Of a stretch of 58,187 nt of DNA, positions 33,109-42,264 are shown in pieces (positions within the stretch are counted from its first letter, which is position 1; each line of letters opens with the position of its first letter). The DNA comes from Lysobacterales bacterium. Lineage in GTDB: Bacteria > Pseudomonadota > Gammaproteobacteria > Xanthomonadales > Xanthomonadaceae. The notes under the pieces are model-generated. The model saw only the letters and a list, made by a program, of their open reading frames with translations, was not told the DNA's origin and ran no database searches. Where the stretch lies: assembly GCA_020442465.1 (NCBI GenBank), contig JAGRJY010000064.1, positions 1 to 58,187 of the forward strand, given 5' to 3'. Position numbers and translations under genes: made by a program.

Positions 33109-34536
33109 ATGTCCATTCGAGATCCGCCGGTGAGCAGCAGCCTGACACGACCTAGCCGCACCCCCTCCTCCGTCCTGGATGACTGGCGCCCGGAAGAGCC
33201 GGAGTTCTGGTCCAGCACGGGCCAGCGCATCGCCCATCGCAACCTTTGGATTTCCATCCCGGCGCTATTTCTGGCCTTTGCCGTTTGGATGATGTTTTCG
33301 GCGGTGACGGTCAGCCTGCCCTCGGTGGGCTTCGCCTTCAGTACCGACCAGCTGTTCTGGTTGGCGGCCTTGCCCGCGCTGTCGGGAGCCACACTGAGGG
33401 TGTTCTACTCATTTATGGTGCCGATCTTCGGCGGCCGCCGCTGGACGGCGCTGTCCACCGCGTCGCTCATGGTTCCGGCGGTGTGGCTGGGCATCGCGGT
33501 GCAGGACATCCAGACCCCCTACTGGCAGTTCGTGCTTATCGCCATCCTGTGCGGCTTCGGCGGCGGCAATTTTGCTTCGTCGATGTCCAACATCTCGTTC
33601 TTCTTTCCCAAGGCTCGCCAAGGCTACGCCCTGGGTATGAACGCCGGCCTCGGCAACCTTGGCGTCTCGGCCACCCAGCTCGTGATCCCGCTGGTGATCG
33701 GCTTCGGCCTGTTCGGCGCGATTGCCGGAGGTCCGCAGCTCACTGCCGACGGCAAGCCCCTGTACCTGCAGAATGCCGGTTTCGTCTGGCTACCGTTCCT
33801 GCTGCTCAGCACGCTGGCGGCCTGGTTCGGCATGCACGACCTGGAGGCTGCGCGCTCAAGCTTCGCCGATCAGGCCACCATATTCCGCCGCAAGCACAAC
33901 TGGCTGATGTGCTGGCTCTACATCGGCACTTTCGGCAGTTTCATCGGCTTCTCGGCAGGATTCCCGATGCTCAGCCGCACCCTGTTTCCAGAAGTCAACG
34001 CAATGGCCTTTGCCTTCCTCGGGCCCCTGCTCGGCGCCCTGTCGCGATCGGTCGGCGGCGTGCTGGCCGACAAGCTGGGCGGCGCGTTGCTGACCTTCTG
34101 GGTGTTCGTTGGCATGGTCGCCGCGGTGTTCGGGGTGCTGGCCTTCCTGCCTGACGCGGGCGGCGGCGGCAGCTTCTACGGCTTCCTCTCCATGTTCATC
34201 GTGCTGTTCGTGCTGAGCGGGATCGGCAATGCCAGCACCTTCCGCATGATCCCGGTGATCTTCCGCACTCACCACGAACGCGCCTCGCAAGGCACGGACG
34301 GCGCCGGCAAGGCCGCGGCCACCCGTCTGGCTGGCATCGAGTCGGCGGCCGTAATCGGCTTTTCCTCAGCGATCGGCGCTTACGGCGGCTTCTTCATCCC
34401 CAAGAGCTTCGGTTCATCGCTGGCTCTGACCGGCGGCGCTGAAGCCGCCCTCTACGGGTTCGTTGCGTTCTACCTGACCTGCATCGCCATCACCTGGTGG
34501 TGGTATTTCCGGCGTGGGGCAGAAGTTCCCTGCTGA
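33109..34536 (+). CDS. narK: NarK2-type nitrate/nitrite transporter (MFS)
   Basis: A 475-aa transporter with about 12 TM helices of the nitrate/nitrite porter family. Nitrate-signature segments are GGGNFASSMSNISFFFPKAR with GMNAGLGNLGVSATQ, and GIGNASTFRMIPVIF. The N-terminus (WISIPALFLAFAVWMMFSAV) is of the NarK2/NarU antiporter type, which exchanges nitrate for nitrite during respiration. The 40-residue cytoplasmic leader before TM1 is long. It is the first gene of narK-narGHJI-ppiC-narK, about 50 bp before narG. Confidence 0.94.
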   Translation: MSIRDPPVSSSLTRPSRTPSSVLDDWRPEEPEFWSSTGQRIAHRNLWISIPALFLAFAVWMMFSAVTVSLPSVGFAFSTDQLFWLAALPALSGATLRVFYSFMVPIFGGRRWTALSTASLMVPAVWLGIAVQDIQTPYWQFVLIAILCGFGGGNFASSMSNISFFFPKARQGYALGMNAGLGNLGVSATQLVIPLVIGFGLFGAIAGGPQLTADGKPLYLQNAGFVWLPFLLLSTLAAWFGMHDLEAARSSFADQATIFRRKHNWLMCWLYIGTFGSFIGFSAGFPMLSRTLFPEVNAMAFAFLGPLLGALSRSVGGVLADKLGGALLTFWVFVGMVAAVFGVLAFLPDAGGGGSFYGFLSMFIVLFVLSGIGNASTFRMIPVIFRTHHERASQGTDGAGKAAATRLAGIESAAVIGFSSAIGAYGGFFIPKSFGSSLALTGGAEAALYGFVAFYLTCIAITWWWYFRRGAEVPC

Positions 34537-34587
34537 ACATGCTGCTTACTCTGCCCACAACCATTTGCTGAACCAGGACGTCCAGAC

Positions 34588-37500
34588 ATGAGCTATTTCC
34601 TTGACCGTCTCAATTTCTTCAAGCCAGCCGGAGAGTCATTTTCGGACGGCCATGGCCTTGCCAAACAGCAGGACCGCTCCTGGGAGGACAGCTATCGCAG
34701 GCGCTGGCAATACGACAAGATCGTGCGCTCCACGCACGGCGTGAACTGCACCGGCTCGTGCAGCTGGAAGGTCTACGTCAAGAACGGCCTGGTCACCTGG
34801 GAAACCCAACAGACCGACTACCCGCGCACCCGTCCGGACCTGCCCAACCACGAGCCGCGCGGCTGCCCTCGCGGCGCCAGCTATTCCTGGTATCTGTACA
34901 GCGCCAACCGGGTGAAGTACCCGCTGATCCGCAGCGCCCTGCTCAAGCTCTGGCGCGAGGCGCGCAAGAGCAAGTCGCCGGTGGACGCCTGGGCCGGCAT
35001 CGTCAGCGACCCGGCCAAGGCCAAGACCTACAAGAGCAAGCGCGGCATGGGCGGCTTCGTACGCTCCAACTGGGACGAGGTCAACGAGATCATCGCCGCT
35101 GCCAACCTGCATACCGTCAAGGAACACGGACCCGACCGCGTGGTCGGCTTCTCGCCGATCCCTGCGATGTCGATGGTCAGCTACGCCGCCGGCGCGCGCT
35201 ATTTGTCCCTGCTCGGCGGCGCCTGCCTTTCCTTCTACGACTGGTACTGCGATCTGCCGCCCTCCAGCCCGCAGGTCTGGGGCGAGCAAACCGACGTGCC
35301 GGAATCGGCCGACTGGTACAACAGCCGCTACATCATTGCCTGGGGATCGAACGTACCGCAGACGCGTACCCCGGATGCCCACTTCTTCACCGAAGCGCGC
35401 TACAACGGCACCAAGACGGTGGCGATCACTCCGGACTACTCCGAAGTCGCCAAGCTCACCGATCATTGGCTGCATCCCAAGCAGGGCACCGACGCCGCGC
35501 TGGCCTTCGCCTTTGGTCACGTCATCCTGCGCGAGTTCCACGTCGACAAACCTTCTCAGTACTTCAGCGACTACTGCCGCCAGTACAGCGACATGCCGCT
35601 GCTGGTAAGGCTTGAGAAGCGCGATGGTCGACTGGTGCCGGAGCGCTTCCTGCGTGCCTCCGACCTCGGCGGCCTCGGCGAGAGCAACAACCCCGAGTGG
35701 AAGACCCTGGCCTACGACGACGCCAGCGGCGAAATCACCGTACCGAACGGTTCGGTTGGCTTTCGATGGGGCGAGAAAGGGCGATGGAACATCGAGGAGA
35801 AGGACAGCCAGGGCCGCGAGACCCGGCTGCGGCTGTCGCTGAAGGACCATAGTGACGGCATCGAGGCGGTCAGCTTCCCCTACTTCGGCGGTATGGAGAA
35901 CGAATACTGGACCGAGTCGAAGTTCGACGAGGTGCTGGAGCGCAACATTCCGGTCAAGCGCCTGCAACTGGCCGATGGCAAGGAATGGGCGGTGGCCAGC
36001 GTGTACGACCTGCTGCTGGCGCAGTACGGTGTCGACCGTGGCTTCGGTGGCGGCAACGTTGCCAAGAGCTTTGACGACAACGTTCCCGGCACCCCAGCCT
36101 GGCAGGAGAAGATCACTGGCGTGCCGCGCGCCGAAGTCATCGAGATCGCCCGGGAATTCGCCCGCACCGCCGACAAGACCCGCGGCCGCTCGATGATCAT
36201 CGTCGGCGCCGCCATGAACCACTGGTTCCACAACGACATGAACTATCGCGGGCTGATCAACATGCTCGTGATGTGTGGCTGCGTAGGCCAGACGGGTGGC
36301 GGCTGGGCGCACTATGTGGGTCAGGAGAAACTACGCCCGCAATCGGGCTGGACACCGGTCGCCTTCGGTCTCGACTGGAGCAAGCCGCCGCGGCAGATGA
36401 ATGGCACCAGCTTCTTCTACTTCAACTCCAGCCAGTACCGCTACGAGAAGCTCGATGTCGAGGAGATTCTCTCGCCGCTGGCCGACAAGTCGAAGTACAG
36501 CGGCTCGCTGGCCGACTACAACCTGCGCGCAGTGCGCATGGGCTGGCTGCCTGGTATCCCGCAGCTCAATACCAATCCGCTCAAGCTGGTACGCGAGGCC
36601 GACCATGCCGGCATGGCGCCTGTAGATTACGCGGTGGGCAAGCTCAAGGACGGCAGCCTCGATTTCGCCTTCGCCGACCCGGATGCACCGGAGAACTTCC
36701 CGCGCAACATGTTCATCTGGCGCTCGAACCTCCTCGGCAGCTCGGGCAAGGGCCACGAGTACATGCTCAAGCATCTGCTCGGCACCCGCCACGGCCTGCA
36801 GGGCAAGGACCTCGGCGAGCGCGGTGCCACCAAGCCCGAGGAGATCAAGTGGCGCGACGAGGCGCCCGAGGGCAAGCTGGATCTATTGGTCACGCTGGAC
36901 TTCCGCATGTGCACCACGGCGCTCTATAGCGACATCGTCCTGCCGACGGCGACGTGGTACGAGAAGGACGACCTCAACACCTCCGACATGCACCCCTTCA
37001 TCCACCCGCTGTCCAAGGCGGTGGACCCGGCCTGGGAAGCGCGTTCGGACTGGGACATCTTCAAGGGTATCGCGCACACCGTCAGCGCGCTGGCGCCGGG
37101 CGTGCTCGGCATCGAGAAGGACCTAGTGCTGGTGCCGACCCTGCACGACACCCCGAACGAGATCGCGATGCCGTTCGGCGTCACCGACTGGAAGAAGGGC
37201 GAGTGCGAGCTGATCCCGGGCAAGACCGCGCCGAGCATGGTGGTGGTCGAGCGCGACTATCCCAACCTGTACAAGAAGTTCACCTCGCTGGGCCCGCTGC
37301 TGGACAGGCAGGGCAACGGCGGCAAGGGCATGAACTGGGATACCAAGCACGAGGTCGAGTTCCTCGCCAGGCTCAACCACGAGGTCCGCGAGGAAGGCAT
37401 CAGCAAGGGACGTCCGCAGCTTGAGACGGCCATCGACGCCGCCGAGGCGATCATGCACCTCGCCCCGGAAACCAACGGCCATGTGGCGGTGAAGGCCTGG

Positions 37501-38331
37501 GAATCGCTGGAGAGCTTCACCGGCCGCGAGCACCAGCATCTGGCCGTCGGCAAGGAGCACGAGGCGATCCGCTTCCGTGACATCCAGGCGCAGCCGCGCA
37601 AGATCATCAGTTCACCGATCTGGTCCGGGCTTGAGGACGAGAACGTCAGCTACAACGCCGGCTACACCAATGTCCACGAACTGATCCCGTGGCGCACCCT
37701 CACCGGGCGTCAGCAGTTCTACCAGGACCACGAGTGGATGATCGCCTTCGGCGAGGGCTTCATGGGCTACCGGCCGCCGGTCAACACCAAGACCATCAAG
37801 CCGATCATCGGCACCAAGCCGAACGGCAACAAGGAGATCGTGCTGAACTGGATCACCCCGCACCAGAAATGGGGCATCCACAGCACCTACAGCGACAACC
37901 TGATCATGCAGACGCTGTCGCGCGGCGGGCCGATCGTGTGGCTGTCCGAGGACGACGCCAAGTCAGCAGGCATCGAGGACAACGACTGGATCGAGCTGTT
38001 CAACGTCAACGGCGCAATCGCCGCCCGCGCGGTGGTCAGCCAGCGCATGATGAACGGCATCGCGATGATGTACCACGCTCAGGAACGCATCATCAACACG
38101 CCAGGCAGCGAGGTCACCGGCACCCGCGGTGGCATCCACAACTCGGTCACTCGGGTGGTGGTCAAGCCAACCCACATGATCGGCGGCTACGCGCAGCTGG
38201 CCTACGGCTTCAACTACTACGGCACCGTCGGCACCAACCGCGACGAGATGGTGATTGTGCGCAAGATGGACAAGGTCGACTGGCTGGACGGCGAACCTGT
38301 TCCCGCTGGCGCCGAAAAGGAGGTGGTGTGA
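34588..38331 (+). CDS. narG: Respiratory nitrate reductase alpha (molybdenum) subunit
   Basis: A 1247-aa catalytic subunit that reduces nitrate to nitrite at bis-MGD molybdenum on the cytoplasmic face of the membrane. The FS0 cluster region is THGVNCTGSCSWKVYVKNG (His plus Cys ligands), and the molybdenum Asp lies in CLSFYDWYCDLPPSSPQ. Length and co-linearity match E. coli NarG. It overlaps narH by one nt (TGATG). Cofactor comes from the moa/moe/mob genes immediately upstream. Confidence 0.98.
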   Translation: MSYFLDRLNFFKPAGESFSDGHGLAKQQDRSWEDSYRRRWQYDKIVRSTHGVNCTGSCSWKVYVKNGLVTWETQQTDYPRTRPDLPNHEPRGCPRGASYSWYLYSANRVKYPLIRSALLKLWREARKSKSPVDAWAGIVSDPAKAKTYKSKRGMGGFVRSNWDEVNEIIAAANLHTVKEHGPDRVVGFSPIPAMSMVSYAAGARYLSLLGGACLSFYDWYCDLPPSSPQVWGEQTDVPESADWYNSRYIIAWGSNVPQTRTPDAHFFTEARYNGTKTVAITPDYSEVAKLTDHWLHPKQGTDAALAFAFGHVILREFHVDKPSQYFSDYCRQYSDMPLLVRLEKRDGRLVPERFLRASDLGGLGESNNPEWKTLAYDDASGEITVPNGSVGFRWGEKGRWNIEEKDSQGRETRLRLSLKDHSDGIEAVSFPYFGGMENEYWTESKFDEVLERNIPVKRLQLADGKEWAVASVYDLLLAQYGVDRGFGGGNVAKSFDDNVPGTPAWQEKITGVPRAEVIEIAREFARTADKTRGRSMIIVGAAMNHWFHNDMNYRGLINMLVMCGCVGQTGGGWAHYVGQEKLRPQSGWTPVAFGLDWSKPPRQMNGTSFFYFNSSQYRYEKLDVEEILSPLADKSKYSGSLADYNLRAVRMGWLPGIPQLNTNPLKLVREADHAGMAPVDYAVGKLKDGSLDFAFADPDAPENFPRNMFIWRSNLLGSSGKGHEYMLKHLLGTRHGLQGKDLGERGATKPEEIKWRDEAPEGKLDLLVTLDFRMCTTALYSDIVLPTATWYEKDDLNTSDMHPFIHPLSKAVDPAWEARSDWDIFKGIAHTVSALAPGVLGIEKDLVLVPTLHDTPNEIAMPFGVTDWKKGECELIPGKTAPSMVVVERDYPNLYKKFTSLGPLLDRQGNGGKGMNWDTKHEVEFLARLNHEVREEGISKGRPQLETAIDAAEAIMHLAPETNGHVAVKAWESLESFTGREHQHLAVGKEHEAIRFRDIQAQPRKIISSPIWSGLEDENVSYNAGYTNVHELIPWRTLTGRQQFYQDHEWMIAFGEGFMGYRPPVNTKTIKPIIGTKPNGNKEIVLNWITPHQKWGIHSTYSDNLIMQTLSRGGPIVWLSEDDAKSAGIEDNDWIELFNVNGAIAARAVVSQRMMNGIAMMYHAQERIINTPGSEVTGTRGGIHNSVTRVVVKPTHMIGGYAQLAYGFNYYGTVGTNRDEMVIVRKMDKVDWLDGEPVPAGAEKEVV

Positions 38332-39878
38332 TGAAAGTCCGTGCTCAGATCGCGATGGTGCTCAACCTTGACAAGTGCATCGGCTGCCATACCTGCTCGA
38401 TCACCTGCAAGAACGTCTGGACCTCACGCGAAGGCGTCGAGTACGCCTGGTTCAACAACGTCGAAACCAAGCCAGGCGTCGGCTATCCCAAGGAGTGGGA
38501 GAACCAGCAGAAGTGGAACGGCGGCTGGGTGCGGACCGCTTCGGGCAAGCTGCAACTGAAGGCCGGCGGCCGCTTCCGCCTGCTGGCGAAGATCTTCGCC
38601 AACCCCGATCTGCCGCAGATCGACGACTACTACGAGCCGTTCGATTTCGACTACCAGCACCTGCACCAGGCACCGGAAGGCAATCACCAGCCAACCGCGC
38701 GGCCGCGCTCGCTGATTTCCGGCCAGCGCATGCAGAAGATCCACTGGGGCCCGAACTGGGAGGAGATCCTCGGCACCGAGTTCGCCAAGCGTTCCAAGGA
38801 CAAGAACTTCGACAACGTGCAGCGCGAGATCTACGGCGCGTTCGAGAAGACCTTCATGATGTACCTGCCGCGTCTGTGCGAGCACTGCCTGAACCCGGCC
38901 TGCGTCGCCTCCTGCCCGTCGGGCGCGATCTACAAGCGCGAGGAAGACGGCATCGTCCTGATCGACCAGGACAAGTGCCGCGGCTGGCGCATGTGCGTGT
39001 CCGGCTGCCCGTACAAGAAGATCTACTACAACTGGAAGACCGGCAAGTCCGAGAAGTGCATCTTCTGCTACCCGCGCATCGAGATGGGCGAGCCAACGGT
39101 GTGTTCGGAAACCTGCGTCGGTCGCATCCGCTACCTTGGCGTGCTGCTGTACGACGCCGATCGCATCGAGTCCGCGGCCAACGTGCCGCAGGAGAAGGAC
39201 CTCTACCAGGCGCATCTGGACATCTTCCTCGATCCCGAGGATCCCCAGGTCATCGCCGCGGCACGCGCCGAAGGCATCAGCGATAGCTGGCTGGAAGCCG
39301 CCAAGCGCTCGCCGGTATACAAGCTGGCGGTGGACTGGAAGCTGGCGCTGCCGCTGCACCCGGAATACCGCACGCTGCCGATGGTTTGGTACGTGCCGCC
39401 ACTGTCGCCGATCCAGTCGGCCGCAGATGCCGGTCGCGTCGGCAAGAACGGCGAGATCCCGGACGTGAAGTCGCTGCGCATCCCGGTACGTTATCTGGCC
39501 AACATGCTGACCGCGGGCGACGAAGCCCCGGTGATCCGCGCCATGGAGCGCATGCTGGCGATGCGTGCCTGGCGTCGGGCGATGAACGTTGACGGCATCG
39601 AGGACATCGAGGTGCTGACCCAGGCCGGGCTGAGCGTGGCCCAGGCCGAGGAGATGTACCGCTACCTCGCGATCGCCAACTACGAGGATCGCTTCGTCAT
39701 CCCGACTGCGCACCGCGAGTACGCCAACGACGCCTTCGGCGAGCGCGGCGGCTGCGGCTTCTCCTTCGGCGATGGCTGCAGTCCGTCCTCGCCGGCCGAG
39801 GCGCTGTTCGGCGGGCGCCCGAACACTACCTATCAGGTGCCCCCGGCGCGACAAGAAAGCGAAAGGACTCCGGCATGA
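38331..39878 (+). CDS. narH: Respiratory nitrate reductase beta (Fe-S) subunit
   Basis: A 515-aa four-cluster ferredoxin-like subunit that passes electrons from NarI to NarG. Cysteine groups are CIGCHTCSITCKNVW, CEHCLNPACVASCP, CRGWRMCVSGCPYKK (the Trp marks the [3Fe-4S] cluster) and CIFCYPRIEMGEPTVCSETC. The start at 38331 shares one nt with the narG stop; the longer reading frame upstream is only an open frame within narG. The narJ start overlaps its stop. Confidence 0.98.
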   Translation: MKVRAQIAMVLNLDKCIGCHTCSITCKNVWTSREGVEYAWFNNVETKPGVGYPKEWENQQKWNGGWVRTASGKLQLKAGGRFRLLAKIFANPDLPQIDDYYEPFDFDYQHLHQAPEGNHQPTARPRSLISGQRMQKIHWGPNWEEILGTEFAKRSKDKNFDNVQREIYGAFEKTFMMYLPRLCEHCLNPACVASCPSGAIYKREEDGIVLIDQDKCRGWRMCVSGCPYKKIYYNWKTGKSEKCIFCYPRIEMGEPTVCSETCVGRIRYLGVLLYDADRIESAANVPQEKDLYQAHLDIFLDPEDPQVIAAARAEGISDSWLEAAKRSPVYKLAVDWKLALPLHPEYRTLPMVWYVPPLSPIQSAADAGRVGKNGEIPDVKSLRIPVRYLANMLTAGDEAPVIRAMERMLAMRAWRRAMNVDGIEDIEVLTQAGLSVAQAEEMYRYLAIANYEDRFVIPTAHREYANDAFGERGGCGFSFGDGCSPSSPAEALFGGRPNTTYQVPPARQESERTPA

Positions 39879-40621
39879 AGCTGTTCAAGCTGCTGAGCAG
39901 CCTGCTCGACTACCCGCAGGATGTACTGTGGGCACATCGCGAAGAATTGCTGCAGGCCTGCACCGATCCGGCGCTGCCGCCATCCCGGCGCGAGGCGCTG
40001 GCTACCTTTACGGTGGACCTGCTGGATCTGGAGCCCATGGCGGCGCAGGAGCGCTGGCTGGCGCTGTTCGATCGCGGCCGCTCGATGAGTCTGCTGCTCT
40101 TCGAACACATCCACGGTGAATCCCGCGATCGCGGTCAGGCCATGGTCGACCTGATCGAAACCTATCGCCGTGCCGGCTTCGAGCTGAACTCGCGCGAGCT
40201 GCCGGACTACCTGCCGCTGCTGCTTGAGTTCCTGTCCCGTCGCGATGCCGTCGAGGCCCGCGACTGGCTGCAGCACAGCGGGCACATCCTCGAACTTCTC
40301 GCAGCACGGGCGGCCGAACGCAACAGTCCCTACGGGCTGATCTTCGAGATCCTCGTCGAGATCGGCCTTGGCAAGGTCGAACTGGCAACGATGCGTCGCC
40401 GAGTCGCCAGCGAAGCCCGAGATGACACCCAGGAAGCCATGGATGCAGTCTGGGAGGAAGAGGCCGTGCGCTTCGGGCCCGAAGCACCCAAGGACGACTG
40501 CGCGCCACCGTCCCGGCTTCCTAGCGGAGCCCGTCCGGCTGCTGTCACACCGGCCGACCTGCCCGGCAGCTCATCCCGCTCCGTCCCGCACGCGCCGCAG
40601 GGCGCAACCGCCATCAGGTGA
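39875..40621 (+). CDS. narJ: Nitrate reductase assembly chaperone
   Basis: A 248-aa TorD/NarJ-family chaperone needed to insert molybdenum cofactor and Fe-S clusters into NarGHI; not part of the final enzyme. Typical segments are LLDYPQDVLWAHREELLQAC, SLLLFEHIHGESRDRGQAMV and LPDYLPLLLEFLS. The Pro/Ser-rich 50-residue tail is longer than in E. coli NarJ. ATGA overlap with narH, and 4 bp to narI. Confidence 0.95.
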   Translation: MKLFKLLSSLLDYPQDVLWAHREELLQACTDPALPPSRREALATFTVDLLDLEPMAAQERWLALFDRGRSMSLLLFEHIHGESRDRGQAMVDLIETYRRAGFELNSRELPDYLPLLLEFLSRRDAVEARDWLQHSGHILELLAARAAERNSPYGLIFEILVEIGLGKVELATMRRRVASEARDDTQEAMDAVWEEEAVRFGPEAPKDDCAPPSRLPSGARPAAVTPADLPGSSSRSVPHAPQGATAIR

Positions 40622-40625
40622 CGTC

Positions 40626-41327
40626 ATGGACTACCTCAACTACTTCTGCTTCCAGATCTTTCCCTACATCGCCATGGCGGTCTTCCTGATCGGCAGCTGG
40701 GCGCGTTTCGACCACGCGGCGTACACCTGGCGCACCGGGTCCAGCCAACTGCTTTCCGGTAAATGGATGCGACTTGGCAGCAACTGGTTCCACATCGGCA
40801 TTCTGGCCATCCTCGGCGGACATCTGGTTGGCCTGCTCACGCCTCATGCCCTCTACGAACCCTTCATTACATCCGGTCAGAAGCAACTACTGGCAATCGT
40901 CGTTGGGGGCATCTTCGGCCTGATGTGCTTTGTCGGCATGACCATCCTGCTGCTGCGCCGGCTATTCAATCCGCGCATTCGCGCCACGTCCAGCAGCCGC
41001 GATATCGCGATTCTGGCGCTGCTGTACCTGCAGCTGATCCTTGGCATGTGCTCGATCTTCGTGTCCGTCGGGCACTTGGATGGCTCGCAGATGGTGAAGC
41101 TTGGCGAATGGGCACAGCACATCGTCACCTTCCGCGGCGGCGCCTCTGAGTACATCGCCGATGCGCACTGGATCTACAAGTCGCATGTCTTCCTTGGCAT
41201 GGTTCTGATCCTGATCACCCCGTTCACGCGTCTGGTGCACGTATGGTCAATACCGCTCAGCTACATCACACGCCCCTATCAGGTTGTTCGCCGCCGTCAG
41301 GCACCGGTGCAGTACGGGGGGCGCTGA
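40626..41327 (+). CDS. narI: Respiratory nitrate reductase gamma (cytochrome b) subunit
   Basis: A 233-aa membrane subunit with five TM helices and two b hemes that takes electrons from quinol. Heme-ligand histidines lie in NWFHIGILAILGGHLVGLL (first pair) and in HWIYKSHVFLGM with the preceding AQHIVTF region (second pair). It anchors NarGH to the cytoplasmic membrane. The quinol is ubiquinol or menaquinol; the ubiUVT genes in this window suggest that ubiquinol is available in anoxia. Confidence 0.97.
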   Translation: MDYLNYFCFQIFPYIAMAVFLIGSWARFDHAAYTWRTGSSQLLSGKWMRLGSNWFHIGILAILGGHLVGLLTPHALYEPFITSGQKQLLAIVVGGIFGLMCFVGMTILLLRRLFNPRIRATSSSRDIAILALLYLQLILGMCSIFVSVGHLDGSQMVKLGEWAQHIVTFRGGASEYIADAHWIYKSHVFLGMVLILITPFTRLVHVWSIPLSYITRPYQVVRRRQAPVQYGGR

Positions 41328-41329
41328 GC

Positions 41330-42202
41330 ATGGCGCGCAGCATTCCGGTGATCATGGACGCGGGCGCCCTGTCGGACGCTGTGCGCCGCCAGTCAGCGCC
41401 GGCGACGGGAGAGGACTCTGCGGAAGCAGCCGTACCGGTCTGGGTATTCGTCGCTGACACACCGATCAGCGAAGCTGACATTGCACGCGAAATGCAGTTC
41501 CACCGCGCAGACGACCCGCACCGGGCGCGCGAGGACGCCGCGCGGGCGCTGGTCGTGCGTGAGCTGTTGCGCCGCGAGATCGCCCGTCAGGGCCTGGCCG
41601 ATTCGGTCAGCGCCGAAACCGGCGAAAGCGCAGAGGAGGCAGCCATCCGCGTCCTTCTGGAGCAGGATGCCCCGGTCCCGGACCCGGATGAAGCCGCCTG
41701 TCGACGCTATTACGAACAGAATCAGGAACGCCTGCACCACCCGGACCGGGTGCAACTGCGCCACATCCTGCTGGCCGCGCCACCGGCCGACATCGCCGGC
41801 CGCGATCGCGCGCGAGAGAAGGGCGAACGCCTGATCGCAGAGCTGCGCCAGCAGCCGCACCTGTTCACCGACTTCGCCCTGCGCTACTCCGAGTGCCCGT
41901 CGCGCGAGCAGGGCGGCGAGCTGGGCTGGATCGAGCGCGGAGACACCACGCCCGAGTTCGAGCGCCAGGTGTTCATGCTCAAGCCGGGGCTCGCCGGGCT
42001 GACGGTCGAATCGCGTTGGGGCCACCACGTGGTACAGATCGATTCCGTAGAGCGCGGCGAAGCGCTGAGCTTCGATGAGGCACGACCACGAATTGCGGCC
42101 TATCTGGAAGCCCAGGTGCGTCAGAACGCGATTCACCAGTACCTGCAGTTGCTCGCCGAGCGCTATGGCGTGCGTGGGCTGGAGCCTGCTCCGCAGAACT
42201 GA
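41330..42202 (+). CDS. Parvulin-type peptidyl-prolyl isomerase of the nar operon
   Basis: A 290-aa PpiC/parvulin-domain protein. The isomerase domain lies at about residues 145-245: VQLRHILLAAPPADIAGRDR, FALRYSECPSREQGGELGWI and GLTVESRWGHHVVQIDSVER. The N-terminal 140 residues are SurA-like helical. No signal peptide is evident, so it is likely cytoplasmic and may fold NarG. A ppiC-like gene after narI is a known arrangement in nar operons of many proteobacteria. It starts 2 bp after the narI stop. Confidence 0.9.
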   Translation: MARSIPVIMDAGALSDAVRRQSAPATGEDSAEAAVPVWVFVADTPISEADIAREMQFHRADDPHRAREDAARALVVRELLRREIARQGLADSVSAETGESAEEAAIRVLLEQDAPVPDPDEAACRRYYEQNQERLHHPDRVQLRHILLAAPPADIAGRDRAREKGERLIAELRQQPHLFTDFALRYSECPSREQGGELGWIERGDTTPEFERQVFMLKPGLAGLTVESRWGHHVVQIDSVERGEALSFDEARPRIAAYLEAQVRQNAIHQYLQLLAERYGVRGLEPAPQN

Positions 42203-42264
42203 TCGCGCTCGCCCCACCCCGGGCTGTTGAGCCTCATGCCATTACCATCCCAGAGACCATCGTC